From Aurantimonas aggregata (lineage in GTDB: Bacteria > Pseudomonadota > Alphaproteobacteria > Rhizobiales > Rhizobiaceae), in assembly GCF_010500835.1 (NCBI RefSeq), contig NZ_JAAAMJ010000010.1, positions 1 to 64,000 of the forward strand: a DNA stretch of 64,000 bases. Reading direction: 5' to 3'. Each line of letters opens with the position of its first letter. The first letter of the stretch is position 1. Below, one piece after another: positions 57,604 through 64,000 of the stretch. A program made the position numbers and the translations under genes. The notes beneath the pieces are model-generated. The model saw only the letters and a program-made list of their open reading frames with translations. It was not told the origin of the DNA and searched no databases.

Positions 57604-59076
57604 ATGACGTTTACCGAGCGGCTTTACCGTCGGTCGCTGGTTGCGGCGATCACCGCCGGCTTTGCCCTGCTGATCGTGCTCGGCCTCGCCGTCGCCTGGC
57701 TGGTGGTGCGGACCCAGGAGAGCAGCCAGACCGTCACGCACACCTACCAGGTGGAGGTGACGCTGTCGCAGATCCGGGTTCTCGTCGAGCGGGCGGAAGC
57801 GGCGCGGCGCGGCTTTCTGCTCGAGCCGCGCGATGGATTCCGACGGGTGTTCGAGGAGACCGTGGCGCAGATTCCGCCGCTCCTCGACGACATGGCAGGG
57901 ATGGTCGCCGACAATCCGCCGCAGGTCGAGCGCGTCCGGCAACTGACGTCGCTCACCAACGAGCACCTGGCGCTGCTGCGCGAATCGATCGCCGAACGGG
58001 AGGCCGAAGGCCTGCGGCCGGAGGATATCGGCCGCGTCGGCGCCGAGGACATCGCGCTGATCGTCGGCATCCGCGACGTGGCGCGGGCGATGTCGCAGGC
58101 CGAGTCCGATCTCCTGCGCGAGCGCACCGATTCCCAGCAGGCCTTCGTCGCCACCTCCTATGCGTTCATGACCGGCGCCTTCGTGCTGCTGCTGCTCGTC
58201 GCCCTCGGAACGATTTGGGCCGCCCGGCAGAACGTGCGCGAACTGCGCCAGTCGCGCGACAAGCTGCGCTTTCTCAACGACGATCTGGAATCCGTCGTGC
58301 AGACGCGGACCGCCGATCTGCAGCGGGCGAACGATGAGATCCAGCGCTTCGCCTACATCGTCTCGCACGATCTGCGCTCGCCGCTGGTCAACGTCATGGG
58401 CTTTACCAGCGAGCTCGACGCGGCGACCAAGCAGCTTGCCGAGATGCTCGACAAGGTCGAGGCCGAGGCGCCGGAGACCGTGTCGGAGGACGCGCGGCTG
58501 GCGGTCCGCGAGGACCTGCCCGAGGCGATCGGCTTCATCCGCTCCTCGACCGAAAAGATGGACCGGCTGATCAACGCCATCCTGCGCCTGTCGCGCGAGG
58601 GCCGCCGCGTCATCACGCCGGAGCGGATCGACATGAATGCGATGGTCCGCGGCATCGTCGACAGCCTGCAGCACCGGCTGACCGAGGTCGGGGCGGAGGT
58701 CAAGGTCGAGCCGCTGCCCGACCTCGTCAGCGACCGGGTGGCGATCGAGCAGATCTTCTCCAACCTTATCGAAAACGCGGTGAAATACCTGAAGCCCGGG
58801 CGGCCGGGCGTGATCAAGGTGCGCGGCAAGCGGCAGAACGACCGGGTGGTCTTCGAGATCGAGGACAACGGGCGCGGCATCGATCCGAAGGACCACGACC
58901 GGGTGTTCGACCTGTTCCGCCGCTCCGGCTCACAAGATCAGCCGGGTGAGGGAATCGGGCTGGCACATGTGCGCGCCCTGGCTTATCGACTGGGCGGAAT
59001 GATCGGTTGCGACTCGGCGCTTGACCAAGGGGCGACTTTCCGCCTTTCAATGACAGCCAAGCTGCATGAGACATGA
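57604..59076 (+). CDS. CHASE3-type sensor histidine kinase
   Basis: The 490-residue membrane kinase has a helix at about 15-35, a periplasmic helical CHASE3-like domain (VLVERAEAARRGFLLEPRDGFRRVF), a second helix at about 190-212, then a HisKA domain with His255 (YIVSHDLRSPLVNVMGF) and HATPase boxes IEQIFSNLIENAVKYL, EDNGRGI and GEGIGLAHVRAL. GAGG lies before the ATG. The stop overlaps an upstream candidate start of the response regulator gene, suggesting an operon of three signalling genes. Confidence 0.9.
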   Translation: MTFTERLYRRSLVAAITAGFALLIVLGLAVAWLVVRTQESSQTVTHTYQVEVTLSQIRVLVERAEAARRGFLLEPRDGFRRVFEETVAQIPPLLDDMAGMVADNPPQVERVRQLTSLTNEHLALLRESIAEREAEGLRPEDIGRVGAEDIALIVGIRDVARAMSQAESDLLRERTDSQQAFVATSYAFMTGAFVLLLLVALGTIWAARQNVRELRQSRDKLRFLNDDLESVVQTRTADLQRANDEIQRFAYIVSHDLRSPLVNVMGFTSELDAATKQLAEMLDKVEAEAPETVSEDARLAVREDLPEAIGFIRSSTEKMDRLINAILRLSREGRRVITPERIDMNAMVRGIVDSLQHRLTEVGAEVKVEPLPDLVSDRVAIEQIFSNLIENAVKYLKPGRPGVIKVRGKRQNDRVVFEIEDNGRGIDPKDHDRVFDLFRRSGSQDQPGEGIGLAHVRALAYRLGGMIGCDSALDQGATFRLSMTAKLHET

Positions 59077-59083
59077 GGACGCC

Positions 59084-59530
59084 GTGAACGCTCAACTCCC
59101 CGTGAATATCGTGATGATCGAGGATGACGAGGGTCACGCACGCCTCATCGAGAAGAACATCCGCCGTGCCGGCGTCACCAACCCGATCCGTCACTTCACC
59201 GACGGCACCTCGGCGCTCAAGTTCCTTTACGATGCTCCCGACGGCCCGGCGCATAACGGCCCGGCGCTGGTGCTGCTCGATCTCAACCTGCCGGACATGA
59301 GCGGCACGGACATCCTCACCCGGATGAAGTCCGACGGGCCGCTGAAGCGCACGCCGGTCGTCGTCCTGACCACCACCGACGACAAGGTCGAGATCCAGCG
59401 CTGCTACGATCTCGGCGCCAATGTCTACATCACCAAGCCGGTGAACTACGAAGCCTTCTCCCAGGCGATCCGGCAGCTGGGCCTGTTCCTGTCGGTGATC
59501 CAGCTCCCCGACCCCGAGGTTGGCGGCTAA
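59084..59530 (+). CDS. Single-domain response regulator
   Basis: The receiver has the acidic pair in VMIEDDEGHARLIEKNIRR, the phospho-acceptor Asp in LVLLDLNLPDMSG, VVLTTTDD and the Lys in ITKPVNYE. GTG at 59084 is chosen for the GAGG 6 nt upstream (148 residues); an ATG at 59066 would overlap the kinase gene. There is no output domain, so it probably passes phosphate onward, as in the small regulators next to phytochrome-like kinases. Confidence 0.9.
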   Translation: MNAQLPVNIVMIEDDEGHARLIEKNIRRAGVTNPIRHFTDGTSALKFLYDAPDGPAHNGPALVLLDLNLPDMSGTDILTRMKSDGPLKRTPVVVLTTTDDKVEIQRCYDLGANVYITKPVNYEAFSQAIRQLGLFLSVIQLPDPEVGG

Positions 59531-59536
59531 GATCCC

Positions 59537-60556
59537 TTGCCCCGCGTATTGTACATCGACGACGACGAGGGACTGAGGCTTCTGACGCAGCGCGCCCTCC
59601 GGCGCCGCGGCTACGAGGTCGCGACCGCTGCCGGCGGGCCGGAGGGCCTGGCGCGCCTCGAGGCTGAATCGTTCGATCTCCTCGCCATCGACCACTACAT
59701 GCCGGGCATGGACGGGCTGGAGACGCTGGCGCTGGTGCGGGCGCTGCCGTCGCCGCCGCCGGTCGTCTACGTCACCGGGTCGGAGGAAAGCCGCGTCGCG
59801 GTCGCAGCGCTCAAGGCGGGCGCTGCCGACTACGTGGTGAAGACGATCGGCGAGGATTTCTTCGACCTTCTCGCCTCGACCTTCGAGCAGACGCTGGCGC
59901 ATGCCCGGCTTCTCGCCGAGAAGACCGACGCCGATGCCGCGCTGAAGGCCAGCAACGACCGGCTGGCGGCGCTCCTCAAGGAGGCCAACCACCGGGTCGC
60001 CAACAGTCTTCAGCTCGTCTCGGCCTTCGTGCAGATGCAGGCCTCCAGCCTCGACAACGAGGAAGCCCGCATCGCGCTGAAGGACACCCAGCAGCGCATC
60101 CGGGCGATCGGCCAGGTGCACCGCCGGCTCTACACGTCCGACGAGATCGCCACGGTCGACATGGCCGACTATCTCAAGGTGCTGGTGGAGGAGCTGGAGG
60201 AGACCTGGTCGACGCCGTCCTCGCCGCGCCATGTGGTGCTCGACGTCGAGGCGATCCGGCTGAACACCGACAAGGCCGTCTCGGTCGGCGTGGTGGTCAA
60301 CGAACTCGTCAGCAATGCCTGCAAATACGCCTACGAAGAGGGCGAGGCCGGCGAGATCCGGGTGTCGCTGGCGCAGCTGGCGGAGCGCTTCATGCTGATC
60401 GTCGAGGACGACGGCAAGGGCACGATCAAGCCGCAGCAGGCCAAGAGCACGGGGCTCGGCACCAAGCTGATCCGGGCGATGGCCCAGAGCCTCAACGCCG
60501 CCATCGAATATGGCGACGGGCCGAATGTCCGGGTGATGCTGCAGGCGCCGCTCTGA
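59537..60556 (+). CDS. Receiver-HisKA_2 hybrid histidine kinase
   Basis: The 339-residue protein starts at TTG 6 nt after the preceding stop. An N-terminal receiver (VLYIDDDEGLRLLTQRALRR, LLAIDHYMPGMDG, ADYVVKTIGED) is followed by a HisKA_2 kinase with phospho-acceptor His in LLKEANHRVANSLQLVSAFV and HATPase boxes VVNELVSNACKYAYEEG, VEDDGKG and GLGTKLIRAM. The receiver-first order suggests it relays signals from the upstream kinase. No start codon of the ATG type is available before the receiver. Confidence 0.9.
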   Translation: MPRVLYIDDDEGLRLLTQRALRRRGYEVATAAGGPEGLARLEAESFDLLAIDHYMPGMDGLETLALVRALPSPPPVVYVTGSEESRVAVAALKAGAADYVVKTIGEDFFDLLASTFEQTLAHARLLAEKTDADAALKASNDRLAALLKEANHRVANSLQLVSAFVQMQASSLDNEEARIALKDTQQRIRAIGQVHRRLYTSDEIATVDMADYLKVLVEELEETWSTPSSPRHVVLDVEAIRLNTDKAVSVGVVVNELVSNACKYAYEEGEAGEIRVSLAQLAERFMLIVEDDGKGTIKPQQAKSTGLGTKLIRAMAQSLNAAIEYGDGPNVRVMLQAPL

Positions 60557-60580
60557 GGCCTGCCGGCGCGGCTCCGGCCG

Positions 60581-61582
60581 CTACCGCTTCATCAGCCTGA
60601 TCGCCTCGCCGACGATGCCGCGCCGGAACAAGAGCACGCACAGGACGAAGATGACGCCGATGATCACCGTCACCGGGATGTCGGACGTCGCGAAATAGTT
60701 CTGCATCGTGACGACCAGCGCCGCGCCGACGGCGGGTCCGAAGATCGTGCCCATGCCGCCCAGAAGCGTCATCAGCACGACCTCGCCCGACATTTGCCAG
60801 GCGACGTCGGTGAGCGTCGCGATCTGGAACACCAGCGCCTTGGTGGAGCCGGCGAGGCCCGTGATCGTCGCCGACATGACGAAGGCGCCGAGCTTGTATC
60901 GCTCGACCCGGTAGCCAAGCGAGATGGCGCGGTTCTCGTTCTCGCGGATCGCCTTGAGGACGTGGCCGAAGGGCGAGTTGACGATTCGCCAGACGGCGAA
61001 GAACCCCGCGACGAACACCGCCAGCACGAAATAATACATGTTCAGCGTCGAGCCGAGGTCGATCAGCCCGAGCAGATGGCCGCGCGGCACGCCCTGGATG
61101 CCGTCCTCGCCATGGGTGAAGGGCGCCTGCAGGAAGATGAAGAACACCATCTGCGACAGCGCCAGCGTCACCATGGCGAAGTAGATGCCCTGCCGGCGGA
61201 TGGCCAGCGCCCCGATGACGAGGCCCATCAGCCCGGCGCCGGCGGCGCCCAGGAGGATCGCCGAGAGCGGCTCCCAGCCCCAGACCTTGGCGGCATGGGC
61301 GGTGAAATAGGCGGCGCCGCCGAAGAAGGCGGCATGGCCGAAGGACAGGAGCCCGACATAGCCGAGCAGCAGGTTGAAGGCGACGGCGAACAGCGCGAAG
61401 CACAGCACCTTCATGATGAACACGGGATAGACGAAGAACGGCACGGCGATCAGCCCCGCCAGCGCGACGATCGCCACGGCGACGCCGAGCCAGCCGAGCC
61501 GCCGCTGCGCCGAGCCCTGTCTTGCCGGGGCTTTCGCGCCGGGTTCCCGCACGACGGTGCCGGTCTCGTCGAGGCTGGTCAT
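60581..61582 (-). CDS. livM: Branched-chain amino acid-type permease LivM
   Basis: The 333-residue membrane protein has the LivM landmarks LLGYVGLLSFGHAAFFGGAAYFTAHAA, RRQGIYFAMVTLALSQMVFF, NSPFGHVLKAIRENENRAISLGY and MTLLGGMGTIFGPAVGA. It pairs with LivH. It is last in the operon and its start is 1 nt beyond the livH stop. The first 28 residues are polar cytoplasmic sequence. Confidence 0.94.
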   Translation of the reverse strand: MTSLDETGTVVREPGAKAPARQGSAQRRLGWLGVAVAIVALAGLIAVPFFVYPVFIMKVLCFALFAVAFNLLLGYVGLLSFGHAAFFGGAAYFTAHAAKVWGWEPLSAILLGAAGAGLMGLVIGALAIRRQGIYFAMVTLALSQMVFFIFLQAPFTHGEDGIQGVPRGHLLGLIDLGSTLNMYYFVLAVFVAGFFAVWRIVNSPFGHVLKAIRENENRAISLGYRVERYKLGAFVMSATITGLAGSTKALVFQIATLTDVAWQMSGEVVLMTLLGGMGTIFGPAVGAALVVTMQNYFATSDIPVTVIIGVIFVLCVLLFRRGIVGEAIRLMKR

Positions 61583-61583
61583 T

Positions 61584-62471
61584 TCAGGCCTCCTTTCCGA
61601 ACAGGCCCGCCGGGCGGACCATCAGCACGATCGCCATGATGACGAAGACGACGATGTTGGAGGCCTCCGGGTAGAACACCTTGGTCAGGCCCTCGAGAAT
61701 GCCGAGCGCGTAGCCGGAGACGATCGCGCCGAGGATCGAGCCCATGCCGCCGATCACCACCACGGCGAAGACGATGATGATGATGTTCGTGCCCATCAGC
61801 GGGCTGACCTGGTAGATCGGCGCGGCGAGCACGCCGGCGAGCGCGGCAAGCCCGGCGCCGAGCGCGTAGGTCAGCGTCAGCAGCATCGGCACGTTCACGC
61901 CGAAGGCCTGCACCAGCTGCGGGTTCTCGGTGGCGGCGCGCAGATAGGAGCCGAGGCGGGTCTTCTCGATCAGGAGCCACGTCGCGAGACACGCGACGAG
62001 CGAGGCGACGACGACGAAGCCGCGATAGTTCGGCAGGAACATGAAGCCGAGATTGGTGCCGCCGGCGAGCAGCGGCGGCGTCGGGTAGGGCTGGCCAGCC
62101 GCGCCGAAATAGTAGCGGAACGTGCCCTCGATGATCAGCGCCAGGCCGAAGGTGAAGAGCAGCCCGTAGAGATGGTCGAGATCGTAGAGCCGCGACAGCA
62201 TCGTCCGCTCGATGATCGCCGAGAGGAACGCCACGATCAGCGGCGCGAGGACCAGCGTCGGCCAGAAGCCGAGCCCGGCATAGTGCAAGATCAGATAGGC
62301 GGTGAAGGCGCCGAGCATGTACTGGGCGCCATGGGCGAAGTTGATGACCCGCAGCAGGCCGAAGATCACCGCGAGGCCAAGGCTGAGCAGGGCGTAGAAC
62401 GAGCCGTTGATGAAGCCGATCAGCAGCTGGCCGAGCAGCGCCGGAAGCGGAATGCCGAAGATCATGGTCAT
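61584..62471 (-). CDS. livH: Branched-chain amino acid-type permease LivH
   Basis: The 295-residue protein has the LivH landmarks LAVIFGLLRVINFAHGAQYMLGAFTAY, LYGLLFTFGLALIIEGTFRYYFG and VVVIGGMGSILGAIVSGYALG. It forms the transmembrane pair with LivM. Here the two permeases are separate, unlike the fused form in the other Liv operon. Confidence 0.94.
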   Translation of the reverse strand: MTMIFGIPLPALLGQLLIGFINGSFYALLSLGLAVIFGLLRVINFAHGAQYMLGAFTAYLILHYAGLGFWPTLVLAPLIVAFLSAIIERTMLSRLYDLDHLYGLLFTFGLALIIEGTFRYYFGAAGQPYPTPPLLAGGTNLGFMFLPNYRGFVVVASLVACLATWLLIEKTRLGSYLRAATENPQLVQAFGVNVPMLLTLTYALGAGLAALAGVLAAPIYQVSPLMGTNIIIIVFAVVVIGGMGSILGAIVSGYALGILEGLTKVFYPEASNIVVFVIMAIVLMVRPAGLFGKEA

Positions 62472-62477
62472 TTCGGG

Positions 62478-63189
<712 letters not shown>

Positions 63190-63197
<8 letters not shown>

Positions 63198-63954
63198 GCT
63201 CGGTTCCCATGTAGGCTTCGCGCACCTTCGGATTGGCGCTGACCTCGTCATAGTCGCCCTCGGCGAGGATCTCGCCCCGTGCCAGCACGGTGACGCGGTC
63301 GCAGAGATCGGCGACGACGTTGAGATTGTGCTCGACCATGACGACGGTGCGATCTTTGACGATCTGTCGGATGAGGTCGGAGATCCGGCCGATGTCCTCG
63401 GCGCCCATGCCGGCCATCGGCTCGTCGAAGAGCAGCACCGGCGGGTCGAGCGCCAGCGTCGTCGCAAGTTCGAGGGCGCGCTTGCGGCCATAGGGCAGCT
63501 CGGCGGCGTCGAGATCGGCATAGGCCGACAGGCCGACGGCTTCGATCAGTTCGCCGGCGCGGCCATCCAGCCGGTCGAGGACGCGGTTCGAGCGCCAGAA
63601 CTGCGTGCCGAGATGCGCCTTGCGCTGCAGGGCGACGCGGACGTTGTCGAGAACTGTCAGATGGGGGAAGACCGCGGAGATCTGGAAGGAGCGCACGAGC
63701 CCGAGCCGTGCCACGTCGGCCGGCTTCAGCTTCGTGATGTCCTGGCCGCGAAAGCGGATCGTGCCGGCCGTCGGGTTCAGGAACTTGGTCAGGAGGTTGA
63801 ACACGGTGGTCTTGCCGGCGCCGTTTGGGCCGATCAAAGCGTGGATCGTGTTCTCCCTGATGTCGAGATCGACATTGCTGACGGCCTTGAAGCCGAAGAA
63901 CTCCTTGGTGAGGCCGCGGGCAGAGAGGATGACCTCCTGCGAAGATGCGCTCAT
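63190..63954 (-). CDS. livG: Branched-chain amino acid-type ABC ATPase LivG
   Basis: The 254-residue protein has Walker A GPNGAGKTT, LVRSFQISAVFPHLTVLDNV, the signature variant LPYGRKRALELA, Walker B LLFDEPMAGMG and the C-terminal NPKVREAYMG of LivG. It is the first gene of this operon inside the window. The cognate binding-protein gene should lie upstream, beyond the right edge. Confidence 0.94.
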
Positions 63955-64000
63955 GGGCGAATGCCACTCCCGTCCAGCTCGATGTGAGGCTCGGTGTATT

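Overview
The window is GC-rich DNA (very roughly two thirds GC by eye) from an alphaproteobacterium, most likely of the order Hyphomicrobiales (Rhizobiales). The evidence is an aerobic-type cobalamin cluster (cobN, cobW, cobO), HWE-family histidine kinases, a CtrA-type box in front of minCDE, many ABC transporters of the Liv type, and rhizobial-style palindromic repeats. A family such as Aurantimonadaceae is only a guess. No rRNA or tRNA gene was seen.

Layout. 1-0.8 kb: the start of an IS630-type transposase, then a higBA toxin-antitoxin pair. 0.9-4.7 kb: a class III CoA-transferase, a phospholipase D family protein and a divergent endonuclease/exonuclease/phosphatase protein. 4.7-9.3 kb: a Liv-type ABC importer operon with a fused LivHM permease. 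9.4-11.6 kb: minCDE plus an unrecognised 49-residue gene, preceded by a CtrA-type box. 11.7-20 kb: a cobalamin riboswitch followed by hupE/ureJ-like, cobU, cobW, cobN, a GNAT gene and cobO. cobN carries two blocks of mosaic palindromic repeats in frame.

20-21.2 kb and 32.5-33 kb hold a second composite palindromic repeat; the first cluster brackets a DUF559 gene. 21.2-31.1 kb: a frameshifted HWE kinase, a porin, a DnaB/RecA-like ATPase, an MHYT-PAS-GGDEF-EAL protein translationally coupled to a BLUF photoreceptor, a membrane AraC regulator and a frameshifted EamA transporter. 31.2-46.7 kb: a mixed metabolic region with a desaturase, two SDR proteins each near a regulator, a tautomerase, an intact HWE kinase, LysE and MFS exporters, a GFA protein, a PQQ dehydrogenase, a small P-loop kinase and an mhqO/mhqD-like pair. 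46.8-54.4 kb: an alpha-2-macroglobulin with a PAN-like N-terminus, followed by PBP1C.

54.45-57.3 kb is a visibly AT-richer island bounded by a 13-bp direct repeat. It carries a HEPN-like protein, a T5orf172/GIY-YIG-like protein and a convergent ParB-like protein, and is the best candidate for an undescribed (possibly defence) module. 57.6-60.6 kb: a three-gene phosphorelay. 60.6-64 kb: a second Liv operon (livG, livF, livH, livM), running off the right end upstream.

The strongest unusual signals are the in-frame mosaic repeats in cobN with a 258-nt (86-codon) period, the small foreign island, the repeat-bracketed DUF559 gene, the hairpin that buries the transposase start codon, and the BLUF/c-di-GMP operon.
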